64,000 nt of DNA, taken from contig NZ_JAEFCA010000003.1 in NCBI RefSeq assembly GCF_016405855.1, positions 492,253 to 556,252 on the forward strand, read 5' to 3'. The notes below the pieces were generated by a model that worked only from the letters and a program-made list of their open reading frames with translations, did no database searches and was not told where the DNA came from. Positions within the stretch are counted from its first letter, which is position 1, and every line of letters starts with the position of its first letter. The position numbers and the translations under genes are program-made. Below are positions 43,587-50,886 of the stretch, piece by piece. This DNA comes from Flavobacterium sp. IB48. Its GTDB lineage: Bacteria; Bacteroidota; Bacteroidia; Flavobacteriales; Flavobacteriaceae.

Positions 43587-43864
43587 AATATATCATCTTA
43601 TTAATTATTAGATGCTACTGGCTTTTAATTCCTCAATCTAAAAGAAGAAAGTGCATTTTTAAAAAATCTTGTTCAAATTATGTTTTTGAAATAAGTCAAA
43701 AAGACGGATTTATAAAGGGAATAAAAGCATTTCAATTTAGATTCCAAAACTGTCGGGGAAACTTTTCAATTTTTAAGAACCCAATAGATAACAAAATTCA
43801 AATGATTCTTCCTTCTCAATTAATAATTGACAAAGAAGAAATAGCCGATAGACTTATTGACTAA
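43583..43864 (+). CDS. divergent YidD-like protein
   Basis: A 93-residue protein that resembles YidD, the membrane-protein insertion efficiency factor: an N-terminal amphipathic/hydrophobic helix (IILLIIRCYWLLI), two cysteines in CIFKKSCSNYVFE, and GFIKGIKAFQFRFQNCRG in place of the usual GLWLALKRLLRCHP. The last cysteine is kept but the HPW motif is lost. The housekeeping yidD is normally next to rnpA/yidC, so this copy is probably an accessory paralogue. It overlaps DUF4177 by 4 nt. Confidence 0.72.
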   Translation: MKYIILLIIRCYWLLIPQSKRRKCIFKKSCSNYVFEISQKDGFIKGIKAFQFRFQNCRGNFSIFKNPIDNKIQMILPSQLIIDKEEIADRLID

Positions 43865-44031
43865 ACTAAAAATATGAGAGAAAAAAAGTCCTTTCGAAAA
43901 TAATATTAAATAGTATTATCCGATGAGATGCTATCGCTTCATAAAACAGAAGTAAATCCCGTATAAGTACTCACTTTAAAGAATATAATTCTAAGTAGAT
44001 TTATCGCAACTAACTAAATACCACATTGCCT

Positions 44032-44445
44032 ATGCTAAAAAACTACTCCCTACTATTCTTATTTCTTTTTATATTTTCTTGTAAAAAAGCTGATGCTCCG
44101 CCTCCACTGCCGCAAGTAAATTCGTTCTACAAAAGTGCCGTTACAGCAGACGACCGCAAAACTATTACTGCAGAAGAAGCCAAAACGTATCATGTCAATA
44201 CTGCATTTAAATACGAATACAGAACTGGACATCCGGGACATTATAAGTACAACTATCATGTAAAAGGAGTAAACATTCATGGCGATTCTGTTTTTGGAAA
44301 CATTAATACAGAAGGAAAATATGGTGCTGGAATTCTAATAACAGATAGTATACCCGAGCTAGAAATTTCTACAGAATGGATTTCTCACGGAAAACTAAAA
44401 GCTCTCGATAAAAAAGGAAACGAATACAATCTAATTGTCAAATAA
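44032..44445 (+). CDS. hypothetical lipoprotein
   Basis: A 137-residue predicted lipoprotein with lipobox FIFSC near residue 17 and mature start KKADAPPPLPQ. The rest is beta-rich (YHVNTAFKYEYRTGHPGHYKYNYHVKG) and unlike families I recognise by name, although the pattern is common in flavobacteria. The ATG at 44032 gives the signal peptide; a TTG two codons upstream is less likely. It lies 4 nt before the next gene and probably shares its transcript. Confidence 0.65.
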   Translation: MLKNYSLLFLFLFIFSCKKADAPPPLPQVNSFYKSAVTADDRKTITAEEAKTYHVNTAFKYEYRTGHPGHYKYNYHVKGVNIHGDSVFGNINTEGKYGAGILITDSIPELEISTEWISHGKLKALDKKGNEYNLIVK

Positions 44446-44449
44446 ACTA

Positions 44450-44659
44450 ATGAAATATACTTTACTCTTACTTTTTGTTTTTTGCACTTCTTTTTCTTCT
44501 ATAGAAACAAACGTTTTTATTTGTGGACCTAGTGGTGCAAAAAAGTATCATTATAACGAAAATTGTCGCGGTTTAAGCTCCTGTAGTCATGGAGTTGTAA
44601 AAACATCTCTTAAACAAGCACAAGGTTTAGGATTGACACTTTGTGGGTGGGAAGATTAA
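44450..44659 (+). CDS. small secreted cysteine-containing protein
   Basis: A 69-residue protein with a signal peptide (KYTLLLLFVFCTSFSS) and a mature domain of about 48 residues with four cysteines: FICGPSGAKKYHYNENC, GLSSC and LTLCGW. The pattern of a residue pair Tyr-His followed by CRGLSSC recalls short zinc-ribbon or Ada-like domains, but it is outside the cytoplasm. I do not know its function. The start at 44450 follows the previous stop by 4 nt. Confidence 0.65.
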   Translation: MKYTLLLLFVFCTSFSSIETNVFICGPSGAKKYHYNENCRGLSSCSHGVVKTSLKQAQGLGLTLCGWED

Positions 44660-44871
44660 AAACCTCCTCACCCACATATTTTAACTATTTGATAATAATC
44701 ACTTTACAATAAATTCACATTAGTTTTATTAATTTGATATAAAACTAATCGTTATGAAACTTTTTAATCTAAAATTTCTAGTATCATTCAAAGAATGGCT
44801 TTTCTTGAGAGCAATGCAATCTTCTTTCCTACATTAATAAACAACTTAATTATAAAGGAAAATACGATTGA

Positions 44872-46224
44872 ATGAATAAAGTCGAAAGCTCATTTCTGAA
44901 TAAAAACCAATTTGGTGAAGATTTCTTGTGGGGTGTCTCAACTGCCGCTTTCCAAATTGAAGGTGCGCATGATTCGGACGGAAAAGGTTCTTCTATCTGG
45001 GATGTTTTTACTTCTCAAAAAGGAAAAATTAAAAACGGTCATCATGCCATAACCGCCTGCGATTTCTACAACTCTTATCAGGACGATATTAATCTAATTA
45101 AGGAACTTAATATTCCTAATTTTAGATTTTCTATCAGCTGGCCCAGAATTATGCCAACTGGTGTTCATCCTGTAAACCAAGCGGGAATCGATTATTACAA
45201 TAAAATCATAGATTCGCTACTGGCTTCTGGAATCGAACCTTGGATAACTCTTTATCACTGGGATTTACCACATGATCTGGAAGTAAAAGGAGGTTGGACA
45301 AACCGAGAATCTGTTTCGTGGTTTAAAGATTATGTCGAAGTCTGTGTACAGTATTTTGGCGATCGTGTCAAAAACTGGATGGTCATTAACGAACCTTCCG
45401 TATTTACGGGAGCAGGTTATTTTTTAGGTATTCACGCGCCAGGCAAAAAAGGAATTACAAATTACCTAAAAGCCATGCATCATGTTACTTTGGCAACTGC
45501 AGCTGGAGCTAAAATAATTCGAGAGCGAATTTCGGATTCTAATATCGGAACTACATTTTCGTGCACGCATATCGAACCTGCAACAGAAAACACAAAAGAT
45601 GTCGAAGCTGCTAAACGAGTAGATACTTTATTAAACCGAACTTTTATAGAACCTATTTTAGGATTAGGTTATCCGCAGAAAGATCTTCCAGTTCTTAAAA
45701 AACTTAATAATTACATTTTAGAAGGCGATTTAAATAATCTCGATTTCGATTTTGATTTTATTGGTTTGCAATGTTATACTCGTGAAGTTGTAAAATCGGC
45801 AATGCTGATTCCGTATATTGGTGCAGAATTAGTAAGTGCCGAAAAACGAAATGTAATTTCTACCGATATGGGTTGGGAAGTTTATCCGCCAGCAATGTAT
45901 CATATTCTTAAAAAGTTTAATGAATATGACGGAATCAGAAAAATCATTGTAACTGAAAATGGCGCCGCTTTTCCGGATACTGTAAAAAATGGAAAAGTTC
46001 ATGATATAAAACGGACACACTACATTCAGGATCATTTAGAACAGATTTTAAAAGCCAAACAAGACGGTTTAAATGTCGATGGTTATTTTGTCTGGACTCT
46101 AACTGATAATTTTGAATGGGCTGAAGGATACAATGCCAGATTTGGGTTGATTCATGTCGATTTCGAAACACAAAAACGTACTATTAAAAATTCAGGGTTG
46201 TGGTTTAAAGACTTTTTATCTTAA
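44872..46224 (+). CDS. family 1 glycoside hydrolase (beta-glucosidase-like)
   Basis: A 450-residue GH1 (beta/alpha)8-barrel enzyme. The N-terminal signature FLWGVSTAAFQIEGA is present. The acid/base is E174 in INEPSVF and the nucleophile is E362 in IVTENGAAF; FEWAEGYNARFGL is the aglycone-site segment. Full family length, no signal peptide, so it should act on beta-glucosides in the cytoplasm. It stands alone, with a terminator directly after it and no transporter or sugar regulator adjacent. Substrate range (glucoside, galactoside) cannot be told from sequence. Confidence 0.93.
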   Translation: MNKVESSFLNKNQFGEDFLWGVSTAAFQIEGAHDSDGKGSSIWDVFTSQKGKIKNGHHAITACDFYNSYQDDINLIKELNIPNFRFSISWPRIMPTGVHPVNQAGIDYYNKIIDSLLASGIEPWITLYHWDLPHDLEVKGGWTNRESVSWFKDYVEVCVQYFGDRVKNWMVINEPSVFTGAGYFLGIHAPGKKGITNYLKAMHHVTLATAAGAKIIRERISDSNIGTTFSCTHIEPATENTKDVEAAKRVDTLLNRTFIEPILGLGYPQKDLPVLKKLNNYILEGDLNNLDFDFDFIGLQCYTREVVKSAMLIPYIGAELVSAEKRNVISTDMGWEVYPPAMYHILKKFNEYDGIRKIIVTENGAAFPDTVKNGKVHDIKRTHYIQDHLEQILKAKQDGLNVDGYFVWTLTDNFEWAEGYNARFGLIHVDFETQKRTIKNSGLWFKDFLS

Positions 46225-46245
46225 AACCTATTCTCAAAAAATAGA

Positions 46246-46283
46246 AAAAGCCTTTCGTACTAATAATTGCGAAAGGCTTTTTT
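46246..46283. terminator. bidirectional intrinsic terminator after GH1
   Basis: AAAAGCCTTTCG pairs with CGAAAGGCTTTT around a 12-nt loop, with A- and T-runs. It serves GH1 and the converging lipoprotein gene. Confidence 0.9.
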
Positions 46284-46303
46284 ATTTGAAATAAGATTAT
46301 CTT

Positions 46304-46669
46304 TTAACGAAATCTATATTTATAATTCTGTTTTAAAATTCCAACATGAATCTTTCCATTGGTTTTTAAATGAGTCGTCATCATGATATATTTTTCTTCG
46401 GGATATTTCACCTCAAAATTAAAGGTTGTATCTCTTACTTTCACTTGAAGCAAATGTTTTCCTTCACTAGAGGTTGATAGTCCAACTGTTTCGTAAGTTG
46501 GCAATGCCTCTGTTGCTTTTAAATTAATATCTTGAACTTTCTCTTTATCCAGAAATACTTCCAGTTTTAAATTGTCCAATTTCATATCGGTTGGCTGTTC
46601 AAATGAGACAACATATTTTTTACAGCTTACGGTGCATAAAACGATTAATAGTAAGAGAAGCTTTTTCAT
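46304..46669 (-). CDS. hypothetical lipoprotein
   Basis: A 121-residue predicted lipoprotein: KKLLLLLIVLCTVSC signal and lipobox, then a small beta-rich domain (KLDNLKLEVFLDKEKVQDI, HLLQVKVRDTTFNFEVKYPEEKYIMMT split over the chain). The shape suggests a single immunoglobulin-like or beta-sandwich domain. It converges on GH1 and has no obvious partner. Function unknown. Confidence 0.65.
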   Translation of the reverse strand: MKKLLLLLIVLCTVSCKKYVVSFEQPTDMKLDNLKLEVFLDKEKVQDINLKATEALPTYETVGLSTSSEGKHLLQVKVRDTTFNFEVKYPEEKYIMMTTHLKTNGKIHVGILKQNYKYRFR

Positions 46670-47034
46670 AAATAATGTTTTTAACTGATACTAATAGATT
46701 CAAAATCTATTTTTAATTTTATAAATATAGATAATTTTATTGCAAATCGATTACTTAGAAAAGCAAGTTTTTCGGTCTTTGCAACTAGTTTTTACTCCAT
46801 TAAAAATGGTCAAAAAAAATACACTTTTTTAGCTAAAAAAAGTGCTATTTCATTGATTTTTATTAGGTTTAACGGGATTTTTTTCTTATCTTTATAGTGT
46901 AAATAACAGTAAATATATGCCGAAAAACAGACTTTTTAACTACCAAAATTACACTTCACAAAACCATTCTTTTTCCCGCTTTACGCATTTTATTTTTCAA
47001 AATGCTTTTCCGTTTCATTTCGAAACAATTTTTT
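46670..47034. other. 365-bp gap without a supported gene
   Basis: The gap lies between the lipoprotein start and the 3' end of the module-2 membrane protein. TATCTTTA near 46890 on the plus strand resembles a -7 box, but the 62-codon frame after it (46917) runs into the opposite gene and has no protein features. Nothing else is recognised. Confidence 0.4.
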
Positions 47035-47664
47035 CTAATCTTTTTTCTGCACCAAGTATATGCAGGCTGAAGAAACTAGAGCAACTGCTCCAACCGCAAT
47101 CGTAATTATTTTGCGAGGATATATTTTCTGAGCCAGTTTTTTAGAAAATAGATTCCTAAAATTCCATAAAAGATTTCCTTTTTGAGGAACTTCTTTCGAC
47201 TCTTCATGTTCATTTTTCACTAAAACCATTTCTTCTATGCCATTATTATCGATTTCGCCCGTTACATTCTTAACGACACTTTTAGTTTGTTTTGCTTCTT
47301 CAATTCTACATTTTTCATTGAACTTTTTAAAAGGGCGCGGCTGAAAATCGACAATCACGGCGGCAAGATTTATCGCATCAATATTTGACGGATCCGTTTC
47401 TCCCTTAAAGAAAGTTTCAATTGGCCTAAACTTATCTTTTTGATCCTTAAACTTATTCTTTTGAGTATGATCAAAATCTAAGCACAATAAATTCCTAAAA
47501 ACATTCAAATCGTCTTGGGTTGGTTTATCTTCAAATATAATCCAACACAAATCGCGGAGTTTTCCGCGCGAAGGGTTGTATAAAAAATCAAAATATTCGC
47601 CCTCTTTTTCGATCTCATATTTAATTTTAATCGCCTTTTTATATGCTTCTAATGTATTATTCAT
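47035..47664 (-). CDS. hypothetical membrane protein, module copy 2 (shortened)
   Basis: A 209-residue paralogue of the protein at 35611. The N-terminal domain is shared (AYKKAIKIKYEIEKEGE, AAVIVDFQPRPF). After a linker the chain ends in a membrane helix (IITIAVGAVALVSSACIYLV) and KKD. It lacks the roughly 100-residue cysteine-rich domain that follows the helix in copy 1. Either that domain was lost here or gained in copy 1; the bases beyond the stop show no clear remnant. It is divergent from leader RNA 2, as in copy 1. Function unknown. Confidence 0.72.
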   Translation of the reverse strand: MNNTLEAYKKAIKIKYEIEKEGEYFDFLYNPSRGKLRDLCWIIFEDKPTQDDLNVFRNLLCLDFDHTQKNKFKDQKDKFRPIETFFKGETDPSNIDAINLAAVIVDFQPRPFKKFNEKCRIEEAKQTKSVVKNVTGEIDNNGIEEMVLVKNEHEESKEVPQKGNLLWNFRNLFSKKLAQKIYPRKIITIAVGAVALVSSACIYLVQKKD

Positions 47665-47925
47665 CTTACCTCTTTTAGGAACTTCTTTTGACTTTCTATT
47701 TTCATTTTTTAACTAAAACTTTTTATATGCCTTTATTTTCGAATTCTAGATTTAAATGCTTTTTCAGCACTTTCAATTTCTGTTCCAATTTCTATATTTT
47801 TTCTATATTTTTTTTTGCCGTTCAAACCAACTTTTGAACAACTTATTGCATCTATTATAATATAGAGATTCGATTAAAATTAAATAATAATTAACCCAAA
47901 AAAGGCCTTCTATTTTAGTTTTATT

Positions 47926-47972
47926 GGGAATTCTCGGGAATCTCAGGAAAACGCAGGAATTCCGGGAATCCC
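47926..47972. promoter_or_regulatory. five (G/A)GGAA repeats with 9-10 bp period upstream of leader promoter 2
   Basis: Repeat starts are at 47926, 47936, 47945, 47955 and 47964, giving steps of 10, 9, 10 and 9 bp. They end about 26 bp before the -7 box, like the GACTTTC array of copy 1, but the repeated word differs. The 261 bp from 47665 to 47925 before them show only AT-rich sequence without a gene. Confidence 0.6.
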
Positions 47973-47998
47973 TTGTCAACAGTGATCTAAAAGTGCCT

Positions 47999-48006
47999 TT
48001 ACTTTG
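47999..48006 (+). promoter_or_regulatory. -7 promoter element of leader RNA 2
   Basis: TTACTTTG is identical to the copy-1 element and one mismatch from TAnnTTTG. A GTCAACA motif lies about 20 bp upstream. Confidence 0.6.
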
Positions 48007-48231
48007 CATCAGAAATTAGTTCAAGTTTTGTCTGCAGACTAAAACAAAAATATAAAACTAGTTCTAATTAACATTGTGGAAAACCGTAAGACCGAGTTTA
48101 TTCGGGAAGTATAAATTACGTCTTACAGGTCTACACGATCTACTTCCCAAAACCAATTTTGGTATCGCATTCCAAGATCTGGATCAACTCCGGACAGCCA
48201 TACCTATGTCTAATTTCTAAAATAAACTAAA
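48007..48231 (+). ncRNA. structured leader RNA, copy 2 (predicted pseudoknot)
   Basis: This 225-nt leader aligns with 36762-36999. Elements: P1, 48014 with 48056 (same words as copy 1); P2, GTTTTGTC with GACTAAAAC, TGCA loop and a bulge at the same place (48025-48045), where C-G and A-U pairs have become U-A; P3, 48076-48091 with 48121-48136, 12 of 16 pairing; P3a, CCGA with TCGG (48092-48105), a full G-C to C-G swap relative to copy 1; P4, GGGAAGTA (48104) with TACTTCCC (48141), 8 bp; P5, GGTATCGC (48161) with GCCATACC (48197), 7 of 8. A stop codon at 48112 in the lipoprotein frame shows the leader is not an N-terminal protein extension. Confidence 0.75.
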
Positions 48232-48411
48232 ATGAAAAAACTAATACTATTTATCGCTTTTGCGCTATTGTTCACGATATTTTCTTGTACTCCTGATGAG
48301 TATGAGGCACAACCAAAAAAGAAAATTGAAAAAGTTGGCACACCGTCAGCAGAGTATAATGAGGGTCCTGGTGACAAAGGAAATGGAAATCCGCCACCAC
48401 CAGGTCCATAA
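48232..48411 (+). CDS. small proline-tailed lipoprotein, family member 4
   Basis: A 59-residue predicted lipoprotein: KKLILFIAFALLFTIFSC signal and lipobox, acidic mature start TPDEYEAQ, a Lys-rich middle and a tail with EGPGDKGNG and NPPPPGP. It corresponds by position to the lipoprotein at 37000 (behind the leader RNA, 56 nt before a TPR kinase) and by sequence to all four family members. The mature part is mostly disordered. It is too short for many gene callers but is supported by its signal peptide and its conserved setting. Confidence 0.78.
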   Translation: MKKLILFIAFALLFTIFSCTPDEYEAQPKKKIEKVGTPSAEYNEGPGDKGNGNPPPPGP

Positions 48412-48449
48412 TAAAAAAAAGTTTTTAGTATCTAATTAATTACTATTTT

Positions 48450-48489
48450 CGGGGAAAGTAAATTTAAATGTTACGATCCCCGTTTTTTT
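48450..48489 (+). terminator. terminator-like hairpin overlapping the start of TPR kinase 2
   Basis: CGGGGA (48450-48455) pairs with TCCCCG (48477-48482), then seven T. The loop contains the kinase ATG (48468-48470). The loop sequence differs from copy 1 in several bases while the stem, ATGTTACGA and T-run are the same. Confidence 0.7.
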
Positions 48490-50183
48490 ATTGTATTATT
48501 TTGCTTTTGCTTTTTTCCTGCGAAGAAAAAAAGCCTGTTAATCCTGATAATGAATCTATTCGGAAAGAGGCACTCTTTTTACGGAACAAAGCCATTGAAA
48601 GTTTTGACAAACAAGATTTTAATACTTCGTATAATTTATACAATAAATCAAAGGCACTTTATGAAATCATAAAAGACAGTGCCAATATCTCATATATCCT
48701 TCTTAAAATCGCGGATATTCATCAGAGGAATGGAGATTATTATGGAAGCAAAGAAATTATAACCGAGGCATTACCGTATATAAAAAAAGGAGTTTATTCT
48801 GCGAGTGCAAATAATGCGTTAGGCATTGCAGACAAAGAACTTTCTCTTTATGACGATGCTATTTTTTACTACAAAAAAGCAGCAAATGAATATACAGATC
48901 TACTTTTAAAACAAGCACCTATACAAAATATTGCAGCTGTATATATTTATCAAAAAAAATATGACAAAGCAATTCCGATCTTGGACTCTCTTTTACAATC
49001 TCTTTCTAGTAAAGATTTAAAAGAGAAAGCTACACCATATGACAAGGCTATACTACTAGACAATTTAGGATATGCCTACTTTAAGAACGGAATAGATGAT
49101 AAAAGTTTTCATTTAATGAAGGAAGGTCTGCAAATTAGACTTGATACTAAGGACACCTACGGAAGCATTGAAAGCTATCTCCATCTTGCTGATTATTATT
49201 CTAAACAAAACAAAACAAAATCAGACGAAAATGCTCTTTTAGCTTATAAAGCTTCTACACAACTGAATAGCATTGACGAAAGATTAGAAGCGCTTCAAAT
49301 ACTAATTTCAAATGATAATAGCCTTAACACGGCAAAATATATCCAAAAGTATTTTACGTTAAACGACAGCATTATTAAAGTTCGAAACAATTTTAAAAAT
49401 AAGTCTGCCAAGATTAAATACGATGCAAAAAAAGAAAAAGACGAAAACGAAAAACTACGTTTAGAAAAAGCAGAAAATCAATTATCACTTCAAAAAGCCA
49501 AATATCTTAGAATTGTATTTGTAATTGTTTTTTTCTTTTTGGTGATTTTAATTGCAATTTTAATTCGCTATTATAAAAATAAAAATAAGGCAATCGAATT
49601 TAAAAGTTCGTACGACACCGAAACGAGAATTTCAAAAAAAATACATGATGAATTGGCAAATGATGTATTTCAAGTAATTGCTTTCGCCGAATCTCAACCA
49701 TTGGCCAAAGAAAATACCAAAGAGAATCTTCTCCAGAAGTTAGATGATATTTACGGACGCGTTCGAGGAATTTCAAAAGAAAACAATAAGATCGAAACGG
49801 GCAAAGATTTTACCAAAAGCATCAAGGAAATGCTTTCTGCTTACAATACTACTGAAAGAAATATTATTGCTACAAACTTAGAAAGCGTAGAATGGGAAGA
49901 TGTTGATGATATAAAGAAAATTACCATTGGGCGCGTTTTACAAGAATTAATGGTAAATATGAAGAAACACAGTAAGGCCTCTCTTGTTGTAATAAAATTT
50001 GAAAGTGATCCAAAATCAATTCTAATACGTTACACCGATAACGGAATTGGCTGTGAAAAAACGAAGATTTCTAAAAATGGTCTCCAAAATATGGAACACC
50101 GTATTCAGACCGTTAAAGGAACTATCGAATTTGAAACAGAACCCGAAAACGGATTTAAAGCTAAAATTGTCATTCCTAAATAA
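48468..50183 (+). CDS. TPR-containing sensor histidine kinase, module copy 2 (no adjacent regulator)
   Basis: A 571-residue paralogue of the kinase at 37243, alike over its whole length. It has a signal with lipobox-like LLFSC, TPR region (NGDYYGSKEIITEALPYIKK, YDDAIFYYKKAANEY), a membrane helix (about 345-365) and kinase motifs with H393 in KIHDELAND, VLQELMVNMKKHS, DNGIGC and NGLQNMEHRI. Unlike copy 1, no response regulator follows; a terminator and a nucleotidase gene come next. It may signal through the regulator at 38943, since the phospho-acceptor regions are nearly the same. The TPR region is the part that differs most, as expected if the two sense different ligands. Confidence 0.9.
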   Translation: MLRSPFFYCIILLLLFSCEEKKPVNPDNESIRKEALFLRNKAIESFDKQDFNTSYNLYNKSKALYEIIKDSANISYILLKIADIHQRNGDYYGSKEIITEALPYIKKGVYSASANNALGIADKELSLYDDAIFYYKKAANEYTDLLLKQAPIQNIAAVYIYQKKYDKAIPILDSLLQSLSSKDLKEKATPYDKAILLDNLGYAYFKNGIDDKSFHLMKEGLQIRLDTKDTYGSIESYLHLADYYSKQNKTKSDENALLAYKASTQLNSIDERLEALQILISNDNSLNTAKYIQKYFTLNDSIIKVRNNFKNKSAKIKYDAKKEKDENEKLRLEKAENQLSLQKAKYLRIVFVIVFFFLVILIAILIRYYKNKNKAIEFKSSYDTETRISKKIHDELANDVFQVIAFAESQPLAKENTKENLLQKLDDIYGRVRGISKENNKIETGKDFTKSIKEMLSAYNTTERNIIATNLESVEWEDVDDIKKITIGRVLQELMVNMKKHSKASLVVIKFESDPKSILIRYTDNGIGCEKTKISKNGLQNMEHRIQTVKGTIEFETEPENGFKAKIVIPK

Positions 50184-50186
50184 ACA

Positions 50187-50219
50187 AAAGCCTTTCAGAA
50201 TATTTCTGAAAGGCTTTTT
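50187..50219. terminator. bidirectional intrinsic terminator after kinase 2
   Basis: AAAAGCCTTTCAGAA pairs with TTCTGAAAGGCTTTT around 3-4 nt. It ends module 2 and also suits the converging nucleotidase gene. Confidence 0.92.
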
Positions 50220-50254
50220 CTTCAAAAAACAAGTAATTTTTAAATTACCTTGCG

Positions 50255-50788
50255 TTAAACTGCCTCTTTCAAAACAGCAACAGCTTCTTTCCAATTATTT
50301 ACTCTCAAATAATTCTCTTTTTTGACATTATGAAATGCTGTAAACATAATAGGCTTACCCATGCAAAAATCTAAATTCTTTGGATGATCATCGATTAGAT
50401 AATCAGTATTGATAATGGTTTTGCTTCCGCATAAAACGATATTTTGCCATTGAATAAAAGGAAAATGTTCTGCGAGCCATTCTATTTTTTCATTCAGCGA
50501 AAGCGGAAATTCTGTCGCCGCAGATACAATATAAATCTCAAAATTTTCCTGTAATAACTTTAAGCTTTCTACCGCATCATCTATTACTGGCAAGGTTCTA
50601 AAAAAATCTTTAGAGTTTAAAACACTGCGTACTTTCTCTCGGCCATAAAAAGCTTCTTCTTCTGTCAAACCTTGAATTTCTTCTCTTAAAATTGTTATTC
50701 CGAAATCTCTTTCGAAGTAAGTTATTAGGTGTGCTTCTACATCAGCAAGCACTCCGTCCATGTCGACTGCAATTGATTTCTTTTTCAT
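50255..50788 (-). CDS. 5'(3')-deoxyribonucleotidase-like HAD hydrolase (NT5C type)
   Basis: A 177-residue HAD phosphatase. Motif I is VDMDGVLADVEAH, motif II IYIVSAATEFP and the motif IV region YLIDDHPKNLDFC. Size and the short cap match the NT5C family of (deoxy)nucleotide 5'-phosphatases. It should dephosphorylate nucleoside monophosphates in the cytoplasm. It is divergent from a DeoR-family regulator; the 98-bp gap holds three regularly spaced sites, so its expression is probably controlled by that regulator. Confidence 0.85.
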   Translation of the reverse strand: MKKKSIAVDMDGVLADVEAHLITYFERDFGITILREEIQGLTEEEAFYGREKVRSVLNSKDFFRTLPVIDDAVESLKLLQENFEIYIVSAATEFPLSLNEKIEWLAEHFPFIQWQNIVLCGSKTIINTDYLIDDHPKNLDFCMGKPIMFTAFHNVKKENYLRVNNWKEAVAVLKEAV

Positions 50789-50821
50789 TGTAAATTTATT
50801 TTGCCACTAAATTATGCAAAA

Positions 50822-50869
50822 ATTGCAATAAACAGCAAAATATTGCAATTTTTTATTTATTTTTGCAAT
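50822..50869. promoter_or_regulatory. three 20-bp-spaced ATTGCAAT sites, candidate DeoR operator
   Basis: ATTGCAAT at 50822 and 50842 and TTTGCAAT at 50862 start exactly 20 bp apart, about two helical turns. The word is a palindrome. The array lies in the gap between the divergent nucleotidase and deoR-type genes and ends 17 bp before the regulator's ATG, a position suited to autorepression. Confidence 0.6.
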
Positions 50870-50886
50870 ATAAAACCGCAAAACAA

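Noticed and set aside
44754..44837. 27-codon frame starting KLFNLKFLVSFKEW before the GH1 gene
   Set aside because: It is too short to support, with no clear ribosome site and no similar copy elsewhere in the window.
46917..47105. 62-codon open frame on plus behind a TATCTTTA promoter-like word
   Set aside because: It overlaps the 3' end of the membrane-protein gene at 47035, has no signal peptide, domain or paralogue, and its composition fits a chance frame.
34540..50183. A mobile element or genomic island in the strict sense
   Set aside because: No integrase, transposase, tRNA gene or att-like direct repeat was found at the edges; the region is unusual in content but not shown to be mobile.
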